The notes under the pieces were generated by a model. It searched no databases. It had not been told where the DNA came from and was given only the letters and a program-made list of their open reading frames with translations. Below are positions 11,167 through 21,800 of a stretch of 64,000 bases of DNA, piece by piece. Position numbers and translations under genes: made by a program. Source of the stretch: Gaertneriomyces semiglobifer. Lineage: Eukaryota > Chytridiomycota > Chytridiomycetes > Spizellomycetales > Spizellomycetaceae. The stretch lies in contig JAHLKF010000001.1 in assembly GCA_025558075.1 (NCBI GenBank), forward strand, positions 1,426,001-1,490,000, read 5' to 3'. The stretch's first letter is position 1; every line of letters starts with the position of its first letter.

Positions 11167-12501
11167 ATGATGTTATCGCAGCAGAATGCGAAGGATGAGG
11201 CCCCACTACCTTCCTGGCAGAACGCTTTGAGTGGCGCAACAGCCGGTGTTCTGTCACGCTTTGTGATCGCTCCGTTAGATGTGGTGAAGATCAGGTATGC
11301 AGGGACCTACCGGCACTAAGCGTCCAGCGTTCCGTAGTCAGACATTACTCACCTTTCAAAATACGCAGATTTCAGGTAAGGGGCTGCTCTTAGTTTGATA
11401 TCCTGCAGTGCTCCCAGTGTAGCACTGGACCGGACGGATGCTAATTGGTCGCATGCGACATCGATAGCTCCAATCTGAAAAGCAGTCCATTCTTACGGCA
11501 CCATCAACAGCAAGATCAATTGCTTCTACGCAATATCGAACTTTAGCGCAGTCATTTGCGAAAATTGTCCAAGATGAAGGGCTTCGGGTGCGTCAGGGCT
11601 GTCCAACCAAATGTCGCTGAAGACATCGCACCAACTGAAGAAATGGGTTTCTCGTCGTAACAGGGATTATGGAAAGGGAACCTCTCAGCGGAATATCTTT
11701 ATGTCACGTACTCAGCAACCCAGTTCTATACATATTACGAATACGAGAAATATTTGAAAACCGTGGTGAGGAATCCAGGAGCGTTCACCTGAGCTCCCAG
11801 AAAAAACCAACTCTTAATATTAGACTGGCCTCCCAGCAACAATAGTATCGTCAATTTCTGGGGCGCTTGCGGCCATGTCAGCGACGATTCTTACATACCC
11901 CTTCGATCTTCTCCGGACACGGTTTGCAGTTCAAGATCACACTGGGCCTTATCGTTCACTCACATCAGCCATTGGGCGTATATACGCCAGCGAAGGACTA
12001 CAAGGATTCTATAGAGGTATTGGACCTACGGTATTGCAAGTCGGGCCACAGATGGGAGTTGTGTTTGCTGTTTGGAGTGCTGGAAAGAGACATATCATTA
12101 AGGTGAAGACACACAGCATTGATGGGAAAAAGTGTTTACGTTCATCCCATTGATGCGATCCAAAATAGCCGACAGATTCTGAGCCTGTGAAACAATCGAA
12201 AACGTTTGGGATAGGTTTCGTTTCCGGTATTATGGGCAAGACATCCATCATGCCCTTCGATGTCATTCGTAAACGGTTACAAGTACAGGGCCCTACCCGC
12301 AATTCGTATATCGTCACATCACCAGAGTACTCTAGAAGTGCATGGACTTGCGCCAAACAAATTATCCAAGCCGAGGGATTCTTGGCACTATACAAAGGTT
12401 TAGTGCCAGCTTTGTTGAAAAGCGGCCCCAGCAGTGCTGTGACGTTTTTGGTTGTGGGCATGTGCGAGCGAGGATGGCGCACTTGGAACAAGAGTGAATG
12501 A
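11167..12501 (+). CDS. TPC1: Mitochondrial carrier, thiamine pyrophosphate carrier (Tpc1) type
   Basis: Six exons: 11167-11294, 11369-11375 (a 7-nt microexon), 11468-11587, 11664-11765, 11824-12102, 12169-12501; 322 residues, normal for the family. The three carrier signatures are present: PLDVVKIRFQLQ (formed across the microexon), YPFDLLRTRF, and PFDVIRKRLQVQG. The pairing of YPFDLLRTR with RKRLQVQGP is characteristic of Tpc1/SLC25A19-type thiamine pyrophosphate carriers of the inner mitochondrial membrane. Without the 7-nt exon the first signature is broken and the frame is lost, which is the main evidence for it. A second ATG directly follows the first. Substrate is inferred from family resemblance only. 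Confidence 0.87.
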
Positions 12502-13164
12502 ATTGGGACTTGGCCCTCATTCGCAGGTTTGGAAGCGCTTTCTCCGTTTCCCAATTTCATGGGATTGGGCTGCTATCTGCGCATAGTGAATTACCAACGA
12601 AGCTCGAACGGGCCAACAAACGAACCCAGGATTCTGGGAAAGTTTCCCACCATCGCTTGGTGCGAGGCAGGGGATCTGCAGAGCACGTCGAGCTCAATTT
12701 CGCGACGGAATGCACACACCTACGACCAATCGCACTGTCACGCAGGATAAACTTACTCCAGGTTGGAGCAAACGAATCTGGTCGTTACCGTACCCAGTCG
12801 TAGCGCGAATTTCTCTGCCGAGATTGATGTAAATACTAATACAGCCCCCGGACGGCTTTTCTCTGGCTTCAATTTGAACGGTGTGCCCAAAGTTGTTCAC
12901 ACGCTTTACCACCCATTTTGCGTACACACATGGTTCTCTGCACCTTTGAGCTCCTACATGGTGCACTTGAATGTCCAATCCAGACTTTAAGAGTTAATCA
13001 CATGATTTGCCCAATGCACGTGAGACAACGTGACTAAACATGCATCGCGCTTACGTGATGTACATAACGTTCTTTTTGGCCAAAGAATTCGCCAAACTGC
13101 CACTTCAAGACTAGTAGTAAGCAGAAGGAATTTGTTGCCAGTAAACCAACACTCGAACGCAAGA
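12502..13164. other. Intergenic region
   Basis: About 660 bp between the carrier stop and the NOC2 start, with short random frames only. An in-frame stretch upstream of the NOC2 ATG lacks an upstream ATG and is probably 5' UTR. Confidence 0.4.
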
Positions 13165-15533
13165 ATGGCCAAAGCGAAAAAGGCAACGAAGAAGTTCATT
13201 AAGAATCATCTCAAGGATACCATCCAGCGAAGGAAGAAACATCAAAAAGCCACGAAACATTTCAAACTAAAGCCGAAAAAGGATGATCCTGTTGAAGATG
13301 TGGTCGACAGTGATACCGATGGAATGGATGATAGTGGTGACGAAGAAAGTGATGTTGGATTTGGAGCAGAAGGCGTGGACGGATTAAGTAGCGACGACGA
13401 TAGTGATGATGGAGGCAGCGACAGTGATGAATTGGAAGACATGAGTGATTTAAGCGGTGACGAAGAAGAAGACCTCGAAGACTTGGAGGATTTACCTGAC
13501 GAGGATGATGACGAGGAGGTAGATGCGACAAGTTCAAGCACAAAAAAGGAAGCGCTGAATAAGCAGATTGAGGAGCACAAGGCAGAGTTGGAAAACTTAA
13601 AGGAGAAAGACCCGGAGTTCTTCAAGTTCCTTGCGGAACACGATAAGGATCTGTTAGATTTTGTTAATGGTGAGTTTGCCGAACGACTGACGCGTGACAA
13701 TAAGCATTAACCGCCCATTCCTTTTCTTCAGAGGAGGTCAGTGACGATGAAGAGGAAGATGAACTTCATGGTAGTGGAGACGAGCATGAAGAAGAAGAAG
13801 AGGGTCAAGGGGAATTTGCGGATGACAACGACACCATGGACAATACCGGCACACAAATCCCAATCACCAAACCTCTGCTCTTACAATGGCGCACCTCTCT
13901 AACAACCCTCCACTCCCTGCGGACACTTCGCAAATGTCTCCTCGCTTTCCGTGCTGCGGCTCTCTCCGTGTCTCCGTCAGAGAATGCTACCGCTGATACT
14001 TCTCGCTACACAATCCCCTCCCCCTCCATCTTCAACTCGCTGTTACTTCTTGTTATCCGTCACGCACCGCTGGTGTTCAACCATCATCTAGGCTGGAGTG
14101 AGGAGAAAAAGGGCATTCCAAGTCAGACCACAAAATGGAAGCGTGTGCAAATACTTGTGAAATCTTACTTGTCGAACTTGGTGCGGTTAATGACTGCGCT
14201 CACTGATACTACACTGCTGAGCTTCTTGGTTCGTGAATCCTCCAGCAGCGGAATTTACTTTGCTTGTTTCCCCAAACTTTCGAAAGACTACCTCAAGTGT
14301 TTGTTGACTATCTGGTCTTCTGACACCGCAGAGTCAGATGGCGAGAAAGAAAAGCTTCGAATTGTGAGTTTCTTGGCGATACGCAAACTGTGCATCGTCG
14401 CCCCTACTTCGTTCCTCGACATGGCGATGAAATCAAGTATGAAAACATTTCTTCAACTGTCACGAAACACTACGGTTTACACTTGGCCTTCTCTAAACTT
14501 TATGATGAATTGTTGTGTGGAATTATGTGGAGTACATATCCCAACAACTTACCAACACCTGTTTATTGCACTGCGACAATCGGCCACATTACTGCGAACC
14601 GCGATTGTGGCCAAGACGAAAGAGAGCGTGAAAAAAGTCATGTCTTGGAGTTATCTGCAGAATCTGCGGTTGATTGGGAGAATCCTCGCCACGTACTGCG
14701 AGCGCAACTCGCCGCTACGAGAAAGTGGTGGTTCTACGCTTGAACCCCTGATTTACCCACTGGTCCAGATATCGTTAGGTGCCATGAGACTCAGACCGGG
14801 GGTGCGCTGCCTTCCCTACCGCTTCCAAGTTTTGAAGACATTGCATGGCCTTCAAGCACAAACGGGAGTGTACATCCCGACAACACCTTTCATACTGGAA
14901 GTTCTCGACTCAAATGTATTCAGTAAGAAGAGCAAACCATCAACGCTTAAGCCCCTTGATTTCTCGATGTCCATTAAAACACCGAAGGGGTACGAAGGTA
15001 CTCGCGTTTTCACCACGGGAGTCGTTGAAGAGATTGTACAGGCGTTGTACGACGCTTACGAACCATGGAGTACAGATATCGCGTTTCCCGAGTTGAGTGT
15101 TCCTGTAGTTGTGCAACTACGAAGATTTGTAAAACGGGAACGGAATGTTGGGAGGGAGGTGATGGGCGTTGCTGAAAAGTTTGAAGAGAACGCCAAGTGG
15201 ATCAGTCAAAAGCGACAAAACGTCGAGTTTTCTCCGCGCGACACCAGAGCTGTCGAGCAGTTTTTGAGTGAGGACGAGAAGAAGATGAGTCCGCTGTTCA
15301 AGTATTGTGAGACCAGGAAGAAGATTAAAGACAAAGAAATGGAAAGAAGGGTCAAGGAACAGGAAGCCGAGAGGGAACGGGTGGCTGTGAAGAGCGGGAA
15401 GAAGGAGAAGGCCGTTTCTAAGGAAGATGAGGGAGACGACGATGAGGTTGGCGACTTCGAATTGAGTGATCTAAGCGATGTCGAGGGAGAAGAATACGAA
15501 ATGGAGAGTGAGGGAGAGGAGATGGAGGAATAG
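13165..15533 (+). CDS. NOC2: Nucleolar complex protein 2 (NOC2)
   Basis: Two exons (13165-13669 and 13732-15533) with a 62-nt intron; 768 residues. The N-terminus is very basic (MAKAKKATKKFIKNHLKDT), then long Asp/Glu/Ser tracts (DSDTDGMDDSGDEESD), typical of nucleolar ribosome-assembly factors. The helical Noc2 domain in exon 2 includes LVRLMTALTD, FLAIRKLCIVAP, YPLVQISLGAMRLRP and FPELSVPVVVQLRRFVKR; EFSPRDTRAVEQFL matches the conserved C-terminal part. The end is again charged and acidic. Noc2 forms heterodimers with Noc1 and Noc3 that escort pre-60S particles from nucleolus to nucleoplasm. The ATG at 13165 starts the basic NOC2 opening. Confidence 0.93.
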
Positions 15534-15870
15534 GAACACGGTTTCTGGGCTTGAACTGCGGTACGAGTAGAAATTGTGATAGTCTAGGGATGATAGCTGG
15601 CGCTAAATATTTAATATCTTTCTTGTTCGTTCACTGGTTGGTTCAATCGTTTCGCTTGTCCTTCAGGGTTTTTAAGCTCTTTTCCGCGTATTGAGCAAAT
15701 CCACATGGATGCGAAGCATCAATGGGAGCGGACCCCGTTACTTGTTCGTCATACTACGATAACTCAGAAATACCAGCTCCCGACGATTCAAGGAATGAAG
15801 AGAATGACCCGGTCTGCAGGTACGCATGTCATTATTTATGAACAGTAGGTATCAATATTATTCCACAGAA
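15534..15870. other. Convergent 3' region, NOC2 / OFD1
   Basis: Between the NOC2 stop and the alternative OFD1 tail described below. It contains AT-rich stretches (TAAATATTTAATATC) consistent with 3' ends. Nothing else seen. Confidence 0.4.
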
Positions 15871-16031
15871 TTATGAGTCAACACTGCTACTACCTGTTTC
15901 GGGACTCCTGCTCTCACTGCTACCTTCACTCTCACTTTCACTAAGGTCAGTCCTGGTGTCACCTATTGCACCGCTAATACTTAAACTCTCGTCTTCATCC
16001 TGTTCATCATGGTCATCTGTATTGCCGGTCT
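15871..16031 (-). other. Possible alternative C-terminal exon of OFD1
   Basis: Downstream of the OFD1 stop an open segment (TGNTDDHDEQDEDESLSISG, then Ser/Glu-rich, ending SSVDS) runs to TAA at 15871-15873. If the 50 nt beginning GTTCCC and ending TTGAAG were removed, it would join in frame after EQAQD. The donor is not consensus, so this stays a candidate. Confidence 0.3.
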
Positions 16032-18969
16032 TCAAGTTTGCATTAGCACCATAAGTTGACAGGGGTTAATGATGGGAACATCTTGGGCTTGTTCTTGCTG
16101 TCGTTTTTGTTTGACAATGTCTAGGTATTTTTGTAGTGTCGGGTCTACGGAAAATGTGTCTAGGTTGAGAGGTGCGTTCGTTGATTCTTTCTGGTCCGGC
16201 TGCTGGGGTTGAGGCGCGTTAGGTTCCGGCACGACTTCCTCTTGCCCTCGTCGCGCCGGTGCCGAAGGTTCGGTATCTGTCGGCGAAGATTCAACTTCTC
16301 CGGTGCTGATGGTGGTTTCTACACGTTCGAGCTCCTCCTTGCTTTTTCTTTCCACTTCTTGGCGTTCGTGTTCAATCTCGTAGGATCTTTTTATTTCCAA
16401 ATCTCTCGCTCTCTCGCGTTCACGCTCTTCTTGCCGTCTCTGTTCTTCCCGCAGCTCACGTTCTTGGTGGAACTGACGCGTTTTCTCACGCTCCAACTCG
16501 CGCTCTCGTTCCCGTTGCATTTCTTTAGCTCGTTCTCTTTCTCTCTGACGTTCCTGTTCAGCTTGCTCGCGAATTCTCTTGCTCTCGATTTCACGTTCTC
16601 TCTCTCGGTCTTCTTGTCTCTCCTTCTGCCACTGCTGCTCCCGTTCCTCGATTTCCCGTCTCATTCGTTCAGCGACACTCACCGCATCTTCACTCTTCTG
16701 CGCATTCATCGGTATGGTTTTCCCAACCTCGTTACGCGACGGTAAGTCTTGATCACCAAGTACCGTCACCCGAGCACCACGCGGTTTTTCAGTGATCGCA
16801 CCGCTCTTAGAGACTTCCTCGTTCGTATATACATCATCTCGAAACTTCGCACCACTACTCATGCTTTCATAAGTGGAATCTTTCCCTGCGCGCGCTGTCT
16901 CCATCGCAGTTCGTCCAAGGTTAGCTTCACGCTCGTTTACCAAGCCTAGATCTCCCATGATCAGTCGCTGTGCTAGAGAATCAGCGTCACTCATATCCCT
17001 TTCCAAGCCCATTCGCTGCTCTTTGATGTTCATACTCAGAAAATGGGTGTCATGTACACCTCGAAGAGGCCAATCCGCAGCATTCTCGACGTACTCATTT
17101 TTTGATTCGGGGAACGGGAGTGTGACGCCTTTCGACATCTGCTCAATAAACAAATCATTGAACCTCCGATCGCTTTCCGCTGCATCATAGATGTAGGATT
17201 TTGGGTCGGGCAGAACTCCGTACTCGTACCCACGGTCCCCATATTCTCCTACTCGAGACTCATATATCAATACTTTTAACCCCGCAACTGTTCGCTTCAA
17301 CTCTCGAATGTAAATTTCCTTGTCATCAAGCTGTCGCAGCAGCGTTTCGCTCCGTTCGATCTCAGCGTCCAACCGTGTTACGAGATCCTGGCACTCGTTT
17401 TTCCACTTTTCGCATCGCTTTTCACATTTTTGGAGTTTGAGGACCAGGTCCGTGGGGAGGGACTTGGCGTACGAAGCGACCTTCTGTTCGTTTAGAAGAA
17501 GTTGCTTTTTCAAGGAGGATATCTCGAACTCCAGTTCTTTGGACGGTTTCATGTTGGCTGTCTTATCGGTGTTGGTATGTCTTTTAAAATATTGTTCTCG
17601 TGTATCCTCTAGGGCGCGGGTCAAATCTTCTATTTGCTTCATATATTCTTCCTCTTTCCCACCCCAATATTCTCGTTCTCTAGACATATCCTCACGTTCG
17701 TTCACTAATTGGAGCTCCCTGTCGTCCAGTCTCACCCGCTCAGATTCCAAATTTTTGATGAGTGTACTGTACTCATGCGATAAGCTTTCCTTATACGTCT
17801 CAATTTCTTTCTGGCGGTGGGAGAGTGTTGAGAGTTGGGATTCAAGTGTAACTTTATGAGAGGGGTGTGGTTGTGCCCGTTTAAGAGTGGTGATGGTTTG
17901 GTCGAGCCTTACATTTTCCTACAAGGTATACCCAGATATAATGACCTTGATTGCTAGATGATGGAATCTCAGCATGCACGTACCGCTCGTAAGTCCTGCT
18001 CTTTCTTCTCCCATTCCACAGTTTTCCGCATCGCCTCGTCCCTCTCTTCCTCAAATATGCGCCTCTCTCGTTCCCACTCCTGTTTTTCTCTTTGCCACTC
18101 CTCTTTTTCATGATCATGCCTCCGCTTGTCTTTCTGCCACTCTTCCTTCTCTCTTTCGCGTTCTATTTCTAACTCTGTCATTTCTCGCCTACAACGACTC
18201 TCGATTTCTTGCTGGTATCGAGAGAGTTTCTCTTCCATTGCGGCATTATCACGAAGGGGGTCCCGCAACGGTGTTTGAGAAATAGTGGGAAACCAGTAGG
18301 AAGACGTAGAGGGTGAATCTGTCTGAGTGCCAATGTGAAGTTGTGAAGTGGCGGAAAGGGATATCAGGGCCGAGATGAGTGTTGTGAGCAATGACTGTGT
18401 TGTAGCATTTGTACTTGTCGCTGTTGCAAAATGCGCTTTCTAAAAGCAAATATTGTTATTAGAAGCTCCACAATTCTAAAGCATCTTGGGATCTTTCTTA
18501 CCAACGATCTCACACCCGGAACCTCACTTTCCAGTCCAACCCCCTGTTCGACATCGCGTCGACTCAACACTCGCCCAGTCAATCCGCTCTCAGCTAAAAA
18601 CACCGAAATCGTGAACTCTAACTCGCGAGAGCGAAGGTACTCGTACAGAAGGGAATCGATCAGGAGGAACAGAAGTGGGCGTTCGTTTCCAGTCTGATTC
18701 GATATTCCTGTCGTTGGTGAACCTGCATTCTGCCGCCCGGGAAGAAGAGCATCCTGGGCAAGATGGTGGTATATATGACTACGTACTTGTGCCTGCCACA
18801 GTGGTGCGAGAGATTAGAGAAGAATGAGGAAGTCATCCGGCTCAGGAACACGAACTACCTTGAGTTTAGGAGTTAAGTTCCTAAGGAGGGAATTATAAAG
18901 CTTCTCGCGGAGTTCTTGGCGAGAGATGAGTGGAGTTGGCCAATGCGTCTCTGCCTTTACATGAGACAT
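16032..18969 (-). CDS. OFD1: OFD1 homolog, LisH coiled-coil basal-body protein
   Basis: Four exons (18969-18859, 18792-18502, 18439-17984, 17918-16032), all phase 0, giving 914 residues against about 1010 in human OFD1. The N-terminus has the family's opening helix (ELREKLYNSLLRNLTPKLK), then a LisH-type segment (LLIDSLLYEYLRSRELEFTI, SVFLAESGLTG, LSRRDV). From exon 3 on it is almost continuous coiled coil, with long Glu/Arg heptads (EREREKEEWQKDKRRHDHEK). OFD1 is a centriole/basal-body and centriolar-satellite protein that limits centriole length and is needed for distal appendages and IFT recruitment. It is head to head with SPEF1. The C-terminus is uncertain: a further acidic open segment ending at 15871 can be joined if one weak intron is used. 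Confidence 0.85.
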
Positions 18970-19154
18970 TATTGATTGGGATTGGTATATGACTTGGGGC
19001 AGGAAGAACAGCTCGACTCAACAAGGCCGGGATTGTGATTCCGTAGCTCCGCGGACTTTTGACGCGTGCTGCGCATCGCCAGATTTTACGAAAACTCACC
19101 GTCAGCTCTTATTCTTCGGTTACCTCAGTAAACTCTACCACTCCTTTAGAAACA
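18970..19154. promoter_or_regulatory. Divergent promoter of OFD1 and SPEF1 with an X-box-like site
   Basis: 185 bp separate the start codons of two flagellar genes transcribed away from each other. At 19119-19132 the sequence GTTACCTCAGTAAA resembles the RFX X-box (GTHNYY-AT-RRNAAC): both half-sites fit with one mismatch in the second, plus two in the central AT. Shared regulation is inference. Confidence 0.45.
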
Positions 19155-20193
19155 ATGTCATCAGACACCGACCTATTCACCTGGCTCGACACCATCCCCC
19201 TCTCGCGCCCCAAGAAACAAATTCACCGCGACTTCTCAGATGCAGGTAGGTCATGCAAATGAACTCAATTTGCGTTGGCGGTGTCAACAACCTATTCACG
19301 TTATTACACCTGACTAGTACTTTTGGCGGAGATCATTCACCATTACATCCCAAAGCTCGTTTCCTTACATTCTTATCCGGCCGCCAATGGGGTGAGTCAA
19401 AAAGGGTACAATTGGGAAACCTTAAATCGTGCGTACCAAGAAGCATCAACTTTCCAATGACGAATTTATTAATGCTGATAGCTGTAGAAAAGGTTCTGAA
19501 GAAACTGGGTATGGCATTACCCGCACAAAGCATTGAAGACCTATCCACCGCCAAACCTGGAGCGATAGAAGACGTACTACAAACCTTGCATCAAAAAGTG
19601 CTTTATCTCCTTCTGTTTTTCCGATCGAAGGGTCTCTGGGCTGATGTATCGCTTTAGATAGAGAGATACCTCACCAGACATCCGGAATTGCATACTCAAA
19701 CGTACACACATCCCTCATCTGCAGATAGCTTCGCGACGTATCAGAGTTCAACGGTCGCTTCCGCGCCAACGACCAATTTCTCGTATCCTGTTTCTCCACA
19801 GTATGTGCCATCGCCGCAGCACTCGGCCTCCTCATCATCGAAAATGAAGAGATATAGTGCAGAGGGCTTGATGTATCCTCCACCTTTGCCGACCGAAGCG
19901 TATGCATTGGATGCACGGAGTGCGATCATGAGTGAACCTAGTTATCCTCAGCAACCTGTACACGATCATGAACGGTTGTCGGTTCCGGACCTCGTCGAAG
20001 AGCTGCAAGAAACCATAGCGGTATGCAGACTGCTTTCGGGAGGCCCAGATATCGTTTGAAAGCGTACGCTAAAATATTATTCCCCTTTCAGATGTTTCGC
20101 CTCAAAACTGAGAAGCTGGAAGAACTGGTTAGACTTAAGGATGAGAGAATACGCGAGCTGGAAGTGAGACTGCGAGCGAACGGGCTCGAGTAG
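19155..20193 (+). CDS. SPEF1: SPEF1/CLAMP homolog, calponin-homology microtubule-binding protein
   Basis: Five exons (19155-19245, 19318-19428, 19488-19597, 19658-20020, 20092-20193), 258 residues; human SPEF1 is 236. The calponin-homology domain occupies roughly residues 5-110: LFTWLDTIPLSRPKKQIHRD, FSDAVLLAEIIHHYIPKLV, then GYNWETLNQKVLKKLGM, matching the family's NWxxLNRKVLKxL. A Ser/Pro/Tyr-rich linker follows, and the last exon encodes a short coiled coil (LEELVRLKDERIRELEVRL) of the type that dimerises SPEF1. SPEF1 binds and bundles axonemal microtubules, including the central pair. The third donor was chosen by phase and by reconstruction of LNQKVLKKL. Confidence 0.87.
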
Positions 20194-20703
20194 CAAACGC
20201 TGCATGCTCTCCCATAGCCGTTTTTTGGTACGCACCGCCTCAGAGCAGTATAGCTCGCGCGTTTGTACATATATACTGCAGGTTTCCATCACTGCTACAT
20301 CGGTTTAAACCGATTAATCGAAGCAAAAACGATGAGAGACCGTCAGTTTTCCGTAGCGAATGAAAACCCAATGGGTTGGCCGCTGATGAAGGCCTGAAGA
20401 AATATCTCTTGGACTTACATATGTTGACTTAATAGACCTGAACGCTGCATTTATCGACCGTTATATTGGCACTTGTGAAACTGAAGGTCGTCACCTTGAG
20501 AAACGGATAGGTGCAATCTGACTTTTCCACTGCTTTCGATTGAAATATCGACGGGTAATTATGCTTATCAGACGTTGATCGACCCACTTTCGTTGATTCA
20601 TGGTCTATGCATAGATCTAGATTACGCCACACTACGTACATCGGTAGCCAACACAGCACGTATGTTATATTGATTGCCGCCGGCCGCGAAAACTCAACCT
20701 AAC
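20194..20703. other. Intergenic region downstream of SPEF1
   Basis: About 510 bp with no gene recognised; it ends at the hairpin element below. Confidence 0.4.
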
Positions 20704-20777
20704 GGAATGGGGGGCAGACTCACCTTGCCTTTCGCCGTGAGGCTGTGGGAATGCAAGGTGAGTCTGCCCCCAATTCC
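20704..20777. repeat. Imperfect 25-bp inverted repeat (hairpin)
   Basis: Left arm 20704-20728 and right arm 20753-20777 are complementary over 25 bp with one mismatch, separated by a 24-nt loop. The arm core reads GGGCAGACTCACCTTGC. The right arm touches the stop codon of the following minus-strand gene. It could form a cruciform or an RNA hairpin in that gene's 3' end, or be a solo inverted-repeat element. Confidence 0.85.
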
Positions 20778-21649
20778 TAACGCATTTGGAAGGTAGTGCA
20801 AGTGGACTGGCTCGAGCGTCCGGCGAAGACCAGCCGGCCAGTCACGGTAAATACGCACATTTGATCGCAGATGCGCGCCGGTAGCCGAGCATATGGAACA
20901 AGCCTCGATATAAGCAATCTTTGGGCTTCCTTTTCCAACTGCAGTAGCCTAGCATCATATATGTCGCTGGGGTACCTTTCCCCTTTCTCTATCTTCCAGC
21001 TCCTGGGCGGCAAGACGACCAACTTTTCCTCAGGGCACCGAATCCTCCACAATATCTCCATGTTTCCTAACTGTGACTCCAGGAGCACGGAACAAATATG
21101 TCTCCACTTCGTTTTCATCCATATTCCACAGCGCAACAATCCGCCACATTTCCGCCGCTGCCTTTATTAAACCGTCAAGCAATCGATCTTTTACTATGTC
21201 GAACACTTCTGGGGCCACATCTTTATCGTCCTTGCTGCCATCCAGAAGCGACTGATAGAACCCTGACATTCTGTCCGATAGGGCCGCTGTACCTGATGGC
21301 GTCATTGGCGGCGTGCTGGTGATCCTGAGCGGTCAGAAGAGTTGCGGAAACTGAAGGTCGCGAAGGTCCCTCTGCCGTTGTTGTTGCCCGTACTCTGTTT
21401 GGCCAGACGAGCGTTACAGCATAGCGGTGGTCACTGGCAGTTCATCATGTTGGAACACAAACATCAATTCGGCACGGGATACCAATGACCAATGAAAGCC
21501 AAGATCCTTTCGACATAATTTTGTTTGGCAAAACGTCCCAGAACGGCCCTTGGCACCAGCGCCTTCTCCCCGGAAACATAACACTCCATTGTAAGCTTAA
21601 GCGTCGACACGTAGCGAACGAACTCGCTTTTGTAGGCGAGAACCACCAT
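20777..21649 (-). CDS. Hypothetical orphan protein, three-exon model
   Basis: Exons 21649-21483, 21324-21078 and 21022-20777 join in phase to about 219 residues. The first begins MVVLAYKSEFVRYVSTLKL and ends AFIGHW; the second contains SLLDGSKDDKDVAPEVFDIV and AAAEMWRIVALWNMDENEVE; the third contains LVVLPPRSWKIEKGERYPSD and LQLEKEAQRLLISRLVPYAR. The residue mix looks like a real folded protein but I recognise no family. The second intron (55 nt) uses a non-consensus GTCACA donor; if it is not real, the frame breaks after HGDIVEDSV and the locus is a pseudogene. The first intron (158 nt) is longer than most here. Confidence 0.4.
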
Positions 21650-21773
21650 GACTGTGCCATATTACGTAATAAGACTCCGTTACGCGTGAGGATCTGCGTC
21701 CTTTGAATTATGGTCTGCAGTTTTCCTCCGGGGGTCAATTAACAGTCCACCTGCTCTGATCTCGCAGCTCTCG

Positions 21774-21792
21774 CCCCCCCCCCCCCCCCCCC
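21774..21792 (+). repeat. Homopolymer run of 19 C
   Basis: Uninterrupted C19, ending eight bases before the predicted IFT52 start codon, so it is expected in its 5' leader. Exact length is prone to sequencing error. Confidence 0.9.
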
Positions 21793-21800
21793 GCGCAAGC

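Noticed and set aside
13242..13700. Ser-rich minus-strand open frame
   Set aside because: Complement of the acidic GAT/GAA tracts of NOC2.
16209..16745. Phe/Leu/Ser-rich plus-strand open frame resembling membrane segments
   Set aside because: Antisense of the Glu/Arg coiled coil of OFD1; hydrophobicity is a codon-complement artefact.
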